A stretch of DNA of 64,000 bases, from the NCBI RefSeq assembly GCF_014211975.1, contig NZ_CP060084.1:2739001-2803000 (forward strand), read 5' to 3'. Position 1 is the stretch's first letter, and every line of letters starts with the position of its first letter. Shown piece after piece: positions 1 to 8,889 of the stretch. The DNA comes from Teredinibacter haidensis (GTDB taxonomy: Bacteria; Pseudomonadota; Gammaproteobacteria; Pseudomonadales; Cellvibrionaceae). A model generated the notes under the pieces. The model was not told where the DNA came from. It ran no database searches and worked only from the letters and a program-made list of their open reading frames with translations. The position numbers and the translations under genes are program-made.

Positions 1-379
1 TTATACCGTTGCCGCCAGGTGCTTCTATCAACAACCCAGATATCGAAGAGGGTTTTGAATCCTCCAGTTCATTAAAATCCTGCATAAACAGAGGCCCATC
101 TCCCACCGCATTAAATGCGTGCGCGGCCGTATCAAACGCTTTCTGTAAGATTTCTGTTTCCGGTGGGTTTTCATAGTATTCCAGCCATTGGTACCTGTCT
201 TTCGGTGCGAAAACGGTTTGCAGCAATCCTATGGAAAATTGGTAAGCCGCCCCGTGAAAATCTGCTCTGGGTAAGGCGAAATCGACAACGTCCTCATCAA
301 CAATTGCTGAGATAGGTAATGTTTTATGTGTGCCATCTTTTAACAAGAACGGCAGCCAGGGGTCTTGTACTAAATTCAT
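1..379 (-). CDS. casA: Cse1/CasA (Cas8e), type I-E Cascade large subunit, 3' end outside window
   Basis: This is the N-terminal 126 residues of the large subunit of the type I-E CRISPR surveillance complex, which recognises the PAM and recruits Cas3. The ATG lies inside the cas3 stop codon (ATGA overlap), so the two genes are translationally coupled. The visible protein starts MNLVQDPWLPFLLKDGT and continues with LPRADFHGAAYQFSIGLLQT and VFAPKD. This matches the Cse1 N-terminal pattern, where a short N-terminal strand with a W-[IL]-P core is followed by an LPRxDxxxAAyqf helix. The position directly after cas3 is the normal type I-E order (cas3-cse1-cse2-cas7-cas5-cas6e-cas1-cas2). The rest of the gene and the array would lie to the left of the window. 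The subtype call rests on this fragment and its context. Confidence 0.85.
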   Translation of the reverse strand, partial: MNLVQDPWLPFLLKDGTHKTLPISAIVDEDVVDFALPRADFHGAAYQFSIGLLQTVFAPKDRYQWLEYYENPPETEILQKAFDTAAHAFNAVGDGPLFMQDFNELEDSKPSSISGLLIEAPGGNGI

Positions 380-3120
380 ACGTCCTCCTTTTGAAATTCA
401 CGAAATCCGGTTGTACTCTCATAAGTAAAATTTACATCGAAACCAGGCAGCCAACACTGCAAATATTTAGCTTGCTTGTTTTTATTCCTAAATCGTTCGA
501 CAGCCTGTTCAAGTTCGATTGGTATGCTCGCCAGCTTGTCGGCATATTTGTTTTTGGATAGCTTTATTTTGCTTAATGCCACACTGAGTGTTCCATCTTC
601 AATCCATGGCACTACATCTCCCGCTTCAGTTTTCCTCAGCAGTAATATTTCTACCGTTTCAATATCACTATGGCGGGTACTGATATCCGTATTATCTTCG
701 TACCAACCCGCCGCACTGCGATCGCAATAACCATATTGCTGCCAATCGATTAACTGGCTTTCAGCCTTGGCCGCCTTGGCCCGCTGCTCGCCAAGCATGG
801 TATTTTCCTGGTTGAGGAGTGGTGCAGGGATTTCGTCGTAGGCGTTATCACCATATGCCGCCTCAATTAGTTGGCGGGCATTTTCCGGCATTTGTATAGC
901 CCCAAGGCGTTTCAGCTCGCGCATCCCCAACCACAACCGTCCAGGAGAGCGGTAAACATATTGGGTATTTCTGAATTGCTTACTGAGCCAATCGGTTTGT
1001 GGGCTATCTGTCCATTCCGGAGCGTACAGTATTAATTCAGGTACAGGACGAGAGTCTTTAATCCCTAGCTTGAACCCGCCATTTTCACTCCGAGTATGGC
1101 GGTGTAAACGTCCGGCCCTTTGAATGAGATCGTCTATTGGGCAAATATCGGAAATCATTAAATCTGCATCAGCATCGAGACTTTCCTGAAAAACTTGGGT
1201 TGCAATTAGAACCTTGCCAGCTCGAACACTTGAATCACCCGTTTTTCCGAAAATGGCTAGCACCTTCTGCTCGATTGCTTTTCTGTCTGCCAATACGAAA
1301 CGACTGTGGAATAGCAGGCAATCGTCCGAGTTTTCTAATGCTGTGCTAACTGCCTCAAAAGCTTCCAACGCGTCATCCACTGAGTTTCTCACCCAAACGA
1401 CGCACTGCCCGGCTTGGGCTGCCTGCACAATTTCAACAATACAGCGTTCAAATGCATGGATAAACACAACAGCAACAGACCGACTGACATCATCACGACT
1501 TTCCAGCGGCTGCTCCAAAACAGTTTCTTTGGCAGTTAACGAGACCCGGGTTGCCAATGGAAAATCGAATTTCTGTAACAATTGTGGCGTTAGTCCTGCG
1601 GCCTCTTGCCAGATACGGGTCAATCGGCTTCGTTGCTTTTTCGAGAGAGTAGCGGTTAGCAGAATGGCACTGCCCCCTTGATGAAGATGCAAAGCAAGCA
1701 GACTTTCCAACAACTCGAACATGTATTCATCAGCAGCATGTACTTCATCAAAAATCAGTACTTTGTTATTTAGACCCAATAAGCGCAACGACTGATGGCG
1801 CCTGGGCAGCACTGCCAACAAAGCTTGGTCAATGGTGCCGACACCAACTGGAGCAAGCAGGGCTTTTTTTCGAGAATCGGCTAGCCATTGGTTACACTGC
1901 GCGGTAGCGGTTAAGTCGTTGGACTCGTACTCGCTGTCGGGATTTTCTGAATTCAAAACCGTTTCTTTGAACAGGTCATTCATTTCCCTGGCTCCATGTG
2001 CCAGTACAATACTCGGCGGCCGACCATCGAAAGTGAGCATTTGCCGGTAGTGTTTTGCGACCCGACTGAACATGGCATTAGATGTAGCCATAGTTGGCAG
2101 ACCGAAGTAAAACCCACTGGCCGCACCGGCCTCCATAAGCCGGTGAGTAAGCGCTAGTGCCGCTTCAGTTTTTCCCGCACCGGTAATATCTTCCAAAATA
2201 AATAGCTGCTCAGAATCATCAACGTCGACGGTTTCAGCCCATTTTTGCAACGGTGTAGGCTCGAAACCGTAATGTTGCTGAATCGAGCAAAAGCGCTGTA
2301 CCTGTGGAACAGCATTTAAGTCCGTTGCGTTTAACGCTTTTTTAGCCGTGCATACGGCATGCTCCCAATACTGAGCTAAAGGCGTTGGCTTTGAAACGAA
2401 CTTAAAATAACTTTGGTCAGAACCCACCCAGTCGGCCACCACTGCAACACCAGCTAGTTGCCAACTAACCAACTCCAGTTTTCGCTTAAACTTCTCACAC
2501 ATAAATTGTTCATACGGCAAAACTGGCGAAAGCAAGGTACATATATCTTCGAAAAAAGCACTAACCGCCTCACCGTTATCCGGATCGGTAAATTGCTTAA
2601 TTGACTTAGGGGATGATGAATCAATAGGCTGGCCATGATGACCCAACACGCACTCCATAAATACGGAAAAAGTGTCCGCGATACGGATCTGATCTACTCT
2701 AGGTGAACCATTAAACAGAAGCTGTTCGGCAAAACAATTTTGTTTTATTTGGTTCCAAAACAAAAGCCCCATGCGGTCGTGCCTATAATAACGCCCATCG
2801 TAATCCTTGCGGCAGCCTGGCTGTATTAACGCGTCAACGCTGTGCGAATAGAGGCTCTGAAAAGCCGATGCAAACTTCCCCAAGTCATGCAGAGCTAGAC
2901 ACAAAGTGAATATACCTTGTAGCTGCTTAGGATCAATTTCCAAAAATACCGAAATATCTCGATTTAAACGTGATTCAGGATCAAGAAAAAGCCACCCCAC
3001 TGCTGCTACATCCAGACTATGGTATGCCAATAGGTGGTAGTCACTCCCTTCCCCACTCGGGTCGAGTTTTGCCTTTCCCCAGTATTTGTAGTAAGCCGGT
3101 AACTCTTGGTTATTATTCAT
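376..3120 (-). CDS. cas3: CRISPR-associated nuclease/helicase Cas3 (type I-E)
   Basis: Cas3 is recruited by Cascade and degrades the displaced target strand with its HD nuclease while its SF2 helicase moves 3'-5'. The 914-residue length fits the family (E. coli 888). The N-terminal HD domain shows YHLLAYHSLDVAA, ALHDLGKFASAFQ and LGHHGQP as metal-ligand segments. The helicase follows with motif I DITGAGKTEA, motif Ia LPTMATSNAMF, the DEAD-box variant LIFDEVHAAD, motif III LLTATLS and motif VI LIQRAGRLHRH. All catalytic motifs look intact. I chose the ATG at 3120; an in-frame GTG at 3132 is also possible, since the only purine-rich stretch (GGGGAAGG) sits very close to the ATG. The gene overlaps casA by 4 bases. 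Confidence 0.95.
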   Translation of the reverse strand: MNNNQELPAYYKYWGKAKLDPSGEGSDYHLLAYHSLDVAAVGWLFLDPESRLNRDISVFLEIDPKQLQGIFTLCLALHDLGKFASAFQSLYSHSVDALIQPGCRKDYDGRYYRHDRMGLLFWNQIKQNCFAEQLLFNGSPRVDQIRIADTFSVFMECVLGHHGQPIDSSSPKSIKQFTDPDNGEAVSAFFEDICTLLSPVLPYEQFMCEKFKRKLELVSWQLAGVAVVADWVGSDQSYFKFVSKPTPLAQYWEHAVCTAKKALNATDLNAVPQVQRFCSIQQHYGFEPTPLQKWAETVDVDDSEQLFILEDITGAGKTEAALALTHRLMEAGAASGFYFGLPTMATSNAMFSRVAKHYRQMLTFDGRPPSIVLAHGAREMNDLFKETVLNSENPDSEYESNDLTATAQCNQWLADSRKKALLAPVGVGTIDQALLAVLPRRHQSLRLLGLNNKVLIFDEVHAADEYMFELLESLLALHLHQGGSAILLTATLSKKQRSRLTRIWQEAAGLTPQLLQKFDFPLATRVSLTAKETVLEQPLESRDDVSRSVAVVFIHAFERCIVEIVQAAQAGQCVVWVRNSVDDALEAFEAVSTALENSDDCLLFHSRFVLADRKAIEQKVLAIFGKTGDSSVRAGKVLIATQVFQESLDADADLMISDICPIDDLIQRAGRLHRHTRSENGGFKLGIKDSRPVPELILYAPEWTDSPQTDWLSKQFRNTQYVYRSPGRLWLGMRELKRLGAIQMPENARQLIEAAYGDNAYDEIPAPLLNQENTMLGEQRAKAAKAESQLIDWQQYGYCDRSAAGWYEDNTDISTRHSDIETVEILLLRKTEAGDVVPWIEDGTLSVALSKIKLSKNKYADKLASIPIELEQAVERFRNKNKQAKYLQCWLPGFDVNFTYESTTGFREFQKEDV

Positions 3121-3156
3121 CACCTTCCCCACATAGCTCTTGCTGTAATCCGAGCG

Positions 3157-3324
3157 CTAATACAAGCCTGTATTTTCTTCAGGAAAATCACATTGAGGCC
3201 AAAATTGTCCATATTGCTTTCCCTTCGTGTTCAACCACTTTACTTCACTGCATGTCTCGCTCATTGCCAGGCCACCCAATAGAATTCGCGGCCTGTAGGG
3301 TTTGTTCGCCGGTAAATATTCCAT
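3157..3324 (-). CDS. small hypothetical protein upstream of cas3
   Basis: This is a 55-residue reading frame between the WYL regulator and cas3, 36 bases before the cas3 ATG and on the same strand. I do not recognise a family. The peptide contains PYRPRILLGGLAMSETCSEV, two cysteines about 25 residues apart, and a KQYGQFWPQCDF segment, with mixed charge and no membrane span. A GAGGAGGG stretch lies upstream but is about 14 bases from the ATG. An overlapping out-of-frame ATG at 3329 is better spaced but opens only a 22-codon frame. An in-frame TTG/GTG start at 3354/3351 would place the purine run inside the gene. It may be a real small gene of the cas operon or only leader sequence. Confidence 0.35.
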   Translation of the reverse strand: MEYLPANKPYRPRILLGGLAMSETCSEVKWLNTKGKQYGQFWPQCDFPEENTGLY

Positions 3325-3400
3325 GGCATTAACTTTACCCTCCTCTATCACCAAAACTTACACTCCCTATCCATACAGTGTTTGTGGTGTTTTTTATGTG

Positions 3401-4360
3401 TTAATAAAAACGTAAAGCTGCTGCTAGTTTGTCTCTTACGCGCTTGCGCAGCGCGGTAGGTTCTAGCACTTCTACGTTGTTTCCGTAGCGCAGAATATCC
3501 ATTACTAGTTCGGCGTCTTGGCTGTAGGGGAGTGTTAGCAGGTAGTTTTTGCCTTCCCATTCGCCTGTTTGCTGCGGGTGCCATTGCTGGCTGGCTATTT
3601 CGCGGGCGACTTCGGGGTAGAATCGAAGCTTGGCGGCGTATTTGGCTTTCCCTGCGAATATTCCGTAGCTGCTGGCAAAGTGTTGGCTTAGCTGTTGTTG
3701 TGGGATATTTTTGGCTTTGCCTTTACGTTTTTCGATAACCTCTATGCGGGAAATAGAGAAGGTACGCAAGCCTTGGCGAAGGTGACACCAGGCGTCTAGC
3801 TGCCAGTTTTCGCGGTAGTACACTAGGGTTTGGGGGCTGAGTGTGCGGGTGGTTTGTCGGTTTTTGTAGTCGCGGTACACCATGTGTAATTGTTTGCGAT
3901 GTATTAGTGCGTCGGCCACGGTGTTAAAGATGGCTGGCTGTGTTTGCCGTTTGGCCAGCGGCAGGTATTTAATGCACTGGCCAAATTCGGCGGCGGCGAT
4001 ACCGCGTGCCGCCAGTAGTTTTTCGATACTTTGTTCTACCACTCCCAGCTCTTCGCTGACCAGGCCTTGGTTCATGGTGCGCAATACATTGAGCAGTGCG
4101 ATAAGCGATTGCAGCTCGTCGGCGGTTAACCATAAACCGGGGAGTTCGAATTTTTCGCCTTGTTTTAGGTTGTAGTACCAACCTTTCTGTTCGCCACTGT
4201 ATTCCAGTGGTGCCTGCCAGTAATCGCGCAACTGGTGAACCAAGCGCTTGGCGTTGCCCTCGGTGCATTCCAGTTTTTCAGAAATTTTTGTAATCGCGAC
4301 GGGGCGTTTGTGGGATTTAAAGATACGGTGCAGTTGCTGAAAACGGTCAAACTTATCCAT
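3401..4360 (-). CDS. WYL-domain transcriptional regulator
   Basis: This 319-residue protein has an N-terminal winged helix-turn-helix (about residues 1-65, DKFDRFQQLHRIFKSHKRPV) followed by a WYL domain (about 140-220, with QLHMVYRDYKNRQTTRTLSP and YYRENWQLDAWCHLRQGLRT) and a WCX-like C-terminal extension. WYL proteins are ligand-responsive regulators, often of defence loci. The gene lies just upstream of cas3 on the same strand, so it probably controls this CRISPR-Cas operon; that is inference from position. The ATG at 4360 is preceded by a strong Shine-Dalgarno sequence (GGGAGGGAAC then ATG). A longer in-frame extension upstream has no ribosome binding site and was not used. Confidence 0.85.
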   Translation of the reverse strand: MDKFDRFQQLHRIFKSHKRPVAITKISEKLECTEGNAKRLVHQLRDYWQAPLEYSGEQKGWYYNLKQGEKFELPGLWLTADELQSLIALLNVLRTMNQGLVSEELGVVEQSIEKLLAARGIAAAEFGQCIKYLPLAKRQTQPAIFNTVADALIHRKQLHMVYRDYKNRQTTRTLSPQTLVYYRENWQLDAWCHLRQGLRTFSISRIEVIEKRKGKAKNIPQQQLSQHFASSYGIFAGKAKYAAKLRFYPEVAREIASQQWHPQQTGEWEGKNYLLTLPYSQDAELVMDILRYGNNVEVLEPTALRKRVRDKLAAALRFY

Positions 4361-4561
4361 GTTCCCTCCCATTCCAATTTGGCTATTAGGGTACACAGTA
4401 ATGCTTACACCAACCAACTCATTGGATGAATAGTGGCGCGTGTTTTTATATACATGCTCTTGCTTTTTTGGGCTTATGCGAACGATTTTTTATTCGAGCG
4501 TTAGTGTTTTTTGCGTTAGGGCGCTGCGGCCCGGCAATTAGTTGAAACGTGGATTGGGGCT

Positions 4562-6409
4562 TTATTGCGCATAGAGCCGGTACAGTTCGGGCCAGTTCTC
4601 GTAGAAGTTCCAGGTGATGTATCCACTGGGGTTTAGTTGGCTTCCGTGTTGGGAGGTGAAGCGCCCGTTCTGGCCGGTGTTTCCGCCGCTGTTGTTGAGA
4701 ATGCAGCTTATGCCGTCTTCCCAGTTGGTGTCGGCCGGGTCTGGCCCCCAGGTTGCTTCCCCGGTATTGCTGAGCCCGTAGTATTCACAATTGCGTGAAC
4801 GATAGGCGTCGCAAACACTGGGGTCTTCACGTGCATCTGGTGGGGCGCAGGGGTCGGGGGCGGTGTGCAGCCCTTGTGTAACAACTCGCTGAATAAATGA
4901 AATGCTGGCGTCTTTGTATGCTGCATATTCGTCGGTGGCTCCTGCGTTGATCATGTCTCTTACTTCTGGAAACAACAGCATAACGGCAGCGAAGGCTTGG
5001 TTGGAGCCAAAGCTGACCGTGTAGTAGGCGGTTCCGGGAGCGGGCGGCCCGTCAATATAGCGGTGGGGGTCGACTTGGCTTTTCTTGCCACTGTTTGGAT
5101 TGCATGTGCCGCTCGCGCCGTCAAAACACTGCTGCTTTAGGATGTTGCCCCAATAGGCTCCAACATCGTATGTTGTGAGTAGATGGGGGTCTGCCCCATC
5201 GCCCCAGATGGGGCCGTTTATGCCGGTATTTATTTGGTTCATCTCTGGAGGCACTTGCCCACCCAGTAAGCCTACTTTTCTAATTAGCTGTGATAGGTGG
5301 CTGTACTCTTGTGCGTTGTCTTTTTTTAGCGTGGCGTACAGTGTTATGGGAATAATTTTTCCGTGAGATTGGCCCGCTCCACCGCCCCATCGCGCGACTT
5401 GTGTTTCGCCGTTGTATATTGCGTGGTAGAGGTCTTTGCCATAAACCAGTAAGGCGGCAATTAGGCCTTGATAGGCTGCATATTCTTCTGCGTTGTTAAG
5501 ATCGGCAGACATTACCCAGCTCCAAGCGGTATTCAGTGATTGGGCGGTGCTGGAGCCATAGTTACCGCCATAGATGTCGGAACGCCAGGCTCGCCCGCCT
5601 TCGGAAAATATTTGGCCGTCTAAATCCAGTACGCTGAATATTTCTGTTTGTTGAGTCCAGCGTTTTCTGGCTTTTTCAATGTCGCTCGGCGCACCGGGGC
5701 CGTTGAAGTAATTGATGTGGGGAATTTCAGTTAGATCAAAATCGTCGAGGGTTAGAAGATCTTTTTCTACGGTCGATAGCGCTGGCCTTAGGGTGTTTAA
5801 GGCGGGAACGGTTGGCAGTATTGTGAGGGTAAAGATTGCGTCTAGGCATTCTCCGACAATGGCGGAGGTTCCGCAGTTTCCGTTTGTTGCTTCGTCTTTT
5901 TGTATTGCGGCAACAATGGAGGTTGCCGCAGAGCGAGCGACGGGAAGGGTTAATGTTTCTGTCGCGTTGTGGCTGCCATAATTTTTGGTATTGTCGGTTA
6001 GGCCATGACGCTGGTAGACCGGGTTTTCATCTGCACGTACTGGCCCACCCACGCTGGTTAACGTGTTAATGGTTACCGAGCTATTGCCTTCTGCTGGTAC
6101 AGCAAAGTAGCTTCCATCGAGAAATTGCCCTACGCGCACATTCTCGCTAAAGCCAAAGCTCACACTTATGGTGCGGCTATTACCAACCGCTTCGAGTGTA
6201 AGGCTGTTGCTTAGGGTTGTGTCTGCCTGGACAGACGCGCTGCTGGAGCTGGAATTTGAGCTGCTGGAACTGGAATTTGAACTACTGGAGCTGGAACTTG
6301 AGCTGCTGGAGGGTTGATCTTCTGGCCCGCCCGTTGCCGGGCCGCTTCCTCCTCCGCCACACGAACACAATAGCGCCAGTAGCATTGCTAGCATTATGTT
6401 TGCTTTCAT
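4562..6409 (-). CDS. secreted lipoprotein with polyserine linker, function unknown
   Basis: This 615-residue protein starts MKANIMLAMLLALLCSC, a lipoprotein signal whose lipobox ends at the second cysteine. A GGGGSG spacer and a Ser/Asn linker of about 30 residues (roughly 30-57) follow. Such polyserine linkers are typical of exported carbohydrate-active proteins in Saccharophagus, Teredinibacter and Cellvibrio. A beta-rich segment (about 60-160) precedes a helix-rich C-terminal region of about 400 residues with WSWVMSADLNNAEEYAAYQG and WGGGAGQSHGKIIPITLYAT. The latter recalls helical (alpha/alpha toroid) polysaccharide-processing enzymes, but I cannot assign a family. AAAGGA lies 6-7 bases before the chosen ATG. 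The protein is probably anchored in the outer membrane with the domain exposed. Confidence 0.8.
   Translation of the reverse strand: MKANIMLAMLLALLCSCGGGGSGPATGGPEDQPSSSSSSSSSSSNSSSSSSNSSSSSASVQADTTLSNSLTLEAVGNSRTISVSFGFSENVRVGQFLDGSYFAVPAEGNSSVTINTLTSVGGPVRADENPVYQRHGLTDNTKNYGSHNATETLTLPVARSAATSIVAAIQKDEATNGNCGTSAIVGECLDAIFTLTILPTVPALNTLRPALSTVEKDLLTLDDFDLTEIPHINYFNGPGAPSDIEKARKRWTQQTEIFSVLDLDGQIFSEGGRAWRSDIYGGNYGSSTAQSLNTAWSWVMSADLNNAEEYAAYQGLIAALLVYGKDLYHAIYNGETQVARWGGGAGQSHGKIIPITLYATLKKDNAQEYSHLSQLIRKVGLLGGQVPPEMNQINTGINGPIWGDGADPHLLTTYDVGAYWGNILKQQCFDGASGTCNPNSGKKSQVDPHRYIDGPPAPGTAYYTVSFGSNQAFAAVMLLFPEVRDMINAGATDEYAAYKDASISFIQRVVTQGLHTAPDPCAPPDAREDPSVCDAYRSRNCEYYGLSNTGEATWGPDPADTNWEDGISCILNNSGGNTGQNGRFTSQHGSQLNPSGYITWNFYENWPELYRLYAQ
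6237..6310 (-). repeat. degenerate Ser-codon repeat encoding the polyserine linker
   Basis: Within the lipoprotein gene, imperfect repeats of a roughly 21-base unit made of TCC, AGC, AGT, TCA and AAT codons encode runs of serine broken by single asparagines. Serine codons of both families alternate. This keeps the nucleotide repeat imperfect, so it is probably not a strongly slipping phase-variable tract. Confidence 0.7.
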
Positions 6410-6577
6410 CTTAGTTCCTTTAACTCTCAAAATTATCAGTTTACCGATAAACCACTTTGGATAACGGTAAGAGAGCATAGAAACCGTATTCGCTACATTT
6501 TTTTTATTGCTGCGGTTTACCACGGCACGGCGAGTTCTGCGCTATAAGGCCAATGATGAATTGTTTGTCCGTGTGCT

Positions 6578-8053
6578 TTAGTTTGCCTTTACGGCTCTTT
6601 CTTTTGCCCAGGCCTGTAGTTGTTCTATTTTTTCAGCCATTACTATCGACAGGGGTTGGGTTTGTTGAATTGCGGCTTGTAATAGTTCGGGGCTTACTTG
6701 TGTTCCGCGAGCGGCAGCGCTGTAGGTGGCAGATACGACGGCTTGCTCTATTTCGGCTCCGGTAAAACCTTCGGTAAGTTGTGCCATGGCATCGAGGTTG
6801 TAGTGGGAGGGTTCTAGCTCGCGTTTGTTGAGATGTATAGTAAAAATATGGAAGCGGGTTTGGTGGTCTGGCAGGTCGATAAAAAAGATTTCATCGAAGC
6901 GTCCTTTGCGCATTAATTCCGGGGGCAGCTGGCTAATGTCGTTGCTGGTGGCCACCATGAATACGCGGCTTTTTCTTTCGGCCATCCAGGTTAGGAGTGT
7001 TCCGAGCAGGCGTTTGGGTGTGCCGTTGTCGTCGTTGCCGTCGGCCATGCCTTTTTCTATTTCATCTAACCACAGTACGCAAGGCGCCATTAAATCGGCA
7101 AGCTTTAGGGCTTCGCGTAAATTGCGTTCGGTTTCACCAATATATTTATTAAACAGTGCGGCCATGTCCAAGCGTAATAATGGCAAGCCCCACACGCCAG
7201 CAATCGCTTTAGCCGCGAGGCTTTTTCCGCCGCCTTGTACTCCAAAGAGTAGTACGCCTTTGGGTGGGTCCAGCTTTGTGTCGTCATTGGAGATCGCGTG
7301 CTGCCGGTGTTCCAACCATTTTTTTAGGTTGTGCAGGCCAGCTACGTCGCGCATATGGGCGGTGCTGTATTCAAAGTGCAGTACACCTTCCATATTCATT
7401 AGCGCAAATTTGGCTTTGGTTACTTCGGGTAAATCGGCTTCGGTTATTGCGCCGTCGTCGGCGATGGCTCCATAGGCCAACCGACGAACGTCCTGGTGGG
7501 GCAAGCCTTTTAAGTTGTTAACTAGTTTTTGCAGGGTTTGGTTGTCGGTTTTAATTTTATTTTTGTGGTTTCTCTCTGCCCAGTCTCGCGCTTGCTCTCG
7601 AATAATGGCCAGTATTTCGTCTTCACTGGGCATGGAGATGGAGACCGAGGCCCCGTGGCGGGAGAGTTCCGGCGGAAGATCTAATCGATGGCTGACCAGT
7701 ACCAGCCGATGCTTAGCAACACCGTATTGGAGGGCGATGTCTTTCAGTAGGCGCACAATTTTGGGCGTATCGAGAAAGGGGTGAATATCGCATAGTACGA
7801 AGGCGCCCGGCTTGCGGTATTGCTTGATGTAGTTGAGCGCGACCTCTGGGTCGGCATATTGCTCTGGGTTCGCCAGCTCCAGGCCAAAGCCTAGCGGTGC
7901 CAGGCCTTCAGTAAAGCTCCAGCGCCATGAGGGCAGGCTGGCAGTGCGAAACAGGTCTCGCAGCAGCTCTATGGTTCTGGCTTCATCCCAGGTTTCGACA
8001 ACAACTATTGCAACATTGGTATTGAGTATCAGACTCAAATCGTTATTATTCAT
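6578..8053 (-). CDS. AAA+ ATPase, Ycf46 family
   Basis: This is a 491-residue single-AAA protein of the Ycf46 family, conserved in cyanobacteria and many proteobacteria and related to the FtsH/Cdc48 AAA module but without protease or membrane segments. Residues 1-230 form the family N-terminal domain (starting NNNDLSLILNTNVAIVVVET). The AAA core has Walker A LLFGVQGGGKSLAAKAIAG, Walker B CVLWLDEIEKG, sensor 1 FMVATSND and arginine finger RKGRFDEIFF, with the C-terminal lid containing LTEGFTGAEIEQAV. Motifs are intact, so it should be an active ATPase. Its substrate is not known; Ycf46 proteins have been linked to carbon-uptake regulation in cyanobacteria. It is transcribed away from coq7 with an 87-base gap. 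Confidence 0.85.
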   Translation of the reverse strand: MNNNDLSLILNTNVAIVVVETWDEARTIELLRDLFRTASLPSWRWSFTEGLAPLGFGLELANPEQYADPEVALNYIKQYRKPGAFVLCDIHPFLDTPKIVRLLKDIALQYGVAKHRLVLVSHRLDLPPELSRHGASVSISMPSEDEILAIIREQARDWAERNHKNKIKTDNQTLQKLVNNLKGLPHQDVRRLAYGAIADDGAITEADLPEVTKAKFALMNMEGVLHFEYSTAHMRDVAGLHNLKKWLEHRQHAISNDDTKLDPPKGVLLFGVQGGGKSLAAKAIAGVWGLPLLRLDMAALFNKYIGETERNLREALKLADLMAPCVLWLDEIEKGMADGNDDNGTPKRLLGTLLTWMAERKSRVFMVATSNDISQLPPELMRKGRFDEIFFIDLPDHQTRFHIFTIHLNKRELEPSHYNLDAMAQLTEGFTGAEIEQAVVSATYSAAARGTQVSPELLQAAIQQTQPLSIVMAEKIEQLQAWAKERAVKAN

Positions 8054-8140
8054 CTTCGCCCTTTGGCTTGCGCCCTGTTTTTCGATTTATGCATTGTAGC
8101 GCTGCCGGGTTTTATTTTTCACCTACTTGCAGATTCTATT

Positions 8141-8791
8141 ATGGCTGGCCGTTCCCTCTCTTTATTGGATTCACTTATCTGTGGTGCCGATCGCGCCCTG
8201 CGTACGCTCACGTCGGGAACACAAACGCTTACCCGGGTATCGCCCAAACCCGCCAGCGATGAATTGAGCGAGGCGCTGACCGACAGTGAACGAAAGCACG
8301 CTGCCGGGTTGATGCGCGTGAATCACGCGGGGGAGGTTTGTGCTCAGGCCTTGTATCAGGGCCAGGCGCTAACGGCAAAGCTACCGGAAGTACGCGCTGA
8401 AATGGAGCAGGCGGCAAACGAGGAGATTGACCATTTGGCGTGGTGCGAGGAGAGGATTGTCGATTTGGGCAGCCATACCAGCTTTTTTAACCCGGTTTGG
8501 TACAGCCTATCCTTTGGTATTGGTGCTACGGCGGGTTTGATTAGCGATAAGATCAGCCTGGGTTTTGTGGCTGCAACAGAGGATCAGGTGTGTAAGCATT
8601 TGGAAAAGCACCTTCAGGATCTGCCCCCTAACGACCGGGAATCCCGTGCAATTGTCGAGCAAATGCTGGTGGACGAAGCCAAGCATGCACACGCGGCGCT
8701 GGACGCTGGCGGCGTGCGTTTTCCCGGGCCAATTAAGGGCGTAATGACGCTGATATCTAAAACGATGACAGAAACGAGTTATCGCCTTTAA
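8141..8791 (+). CDS. coq7: 2-polyprenyl-3-methyl-6-methoxy-1,4-benzoquinone monooxygenase
   Basis: Coq7 is a membrane-bound di-iron hydroxylase that carries out the C6 hydroxylation of ubiquinone synthesis, replacing UbiF in many proteobacteria. The 216-residue protein has the two ferritin-like iron-binding repeats: VNHAGEVCAQALYQGQ with the first Glu, NEEIDHLAWCEER (ExxH), then a membrane-facing hydrophobic helix around FNPVWYSLSFGIGATAGL, AATEDQVCKHLEKHL and VDEAKHAHAAL. Length and motif order match Pseudomonas Coq7. I chose the ATG at 8141 because homologs begin close to this point; a longer open frame upstream encodes unrelated hydrophobic sequence. In P. aeruginosa coq7 lies near vfr as well, which supports the assignment. 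Confidence 0.93.
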   Translation: MAGRSLSLLDSLICGADRALRTLTSGTQTLTRVSPKPASDELSEALTDSERKHAAGLMRVNHAGEVCAQALYQGQALTAKLPEVRAEMEQAANEEIDHLAWCEERIVDLGSHTSFFNPVWYSLSFGIGATAGLISDKISLGFVAATEDQVCKHLEKHLQDLPPNDRESRAIVEQMLVDEAKHAHAALDAGGVRFPGPIKGVMTLISKTMTETSYRL

Positions 8792-8854
8792 CGCCTTGGC
8801 GACACGTTAAATACGCAAACAAATCAGTCGTGTGAATCAATAAAAAACGTTGGG

Positions 8855-8889
8855 AGCCTGTAGCGCCAAAAGCAAACAGGCTTTGTGTT
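8855..8889 (+). terminator. probable terminator of coq7
   Basis: A 7-base perfect stem AGCCTGT / ACAGGCT with a 14-base loop is followed by TTGTGTTATT. It lies between the coq7 stop and the convergent OsmC gene. The loop is long and the T tract is broken, so strength is uncertain. Confidence 0.4.

Noticed and set aside
3348..3584. 78-codon minus-strand frame overlapping the WYL gene end
   Set aside because: Arg/Gln-rich frame-shifted shadow of the WYL C-terminus.
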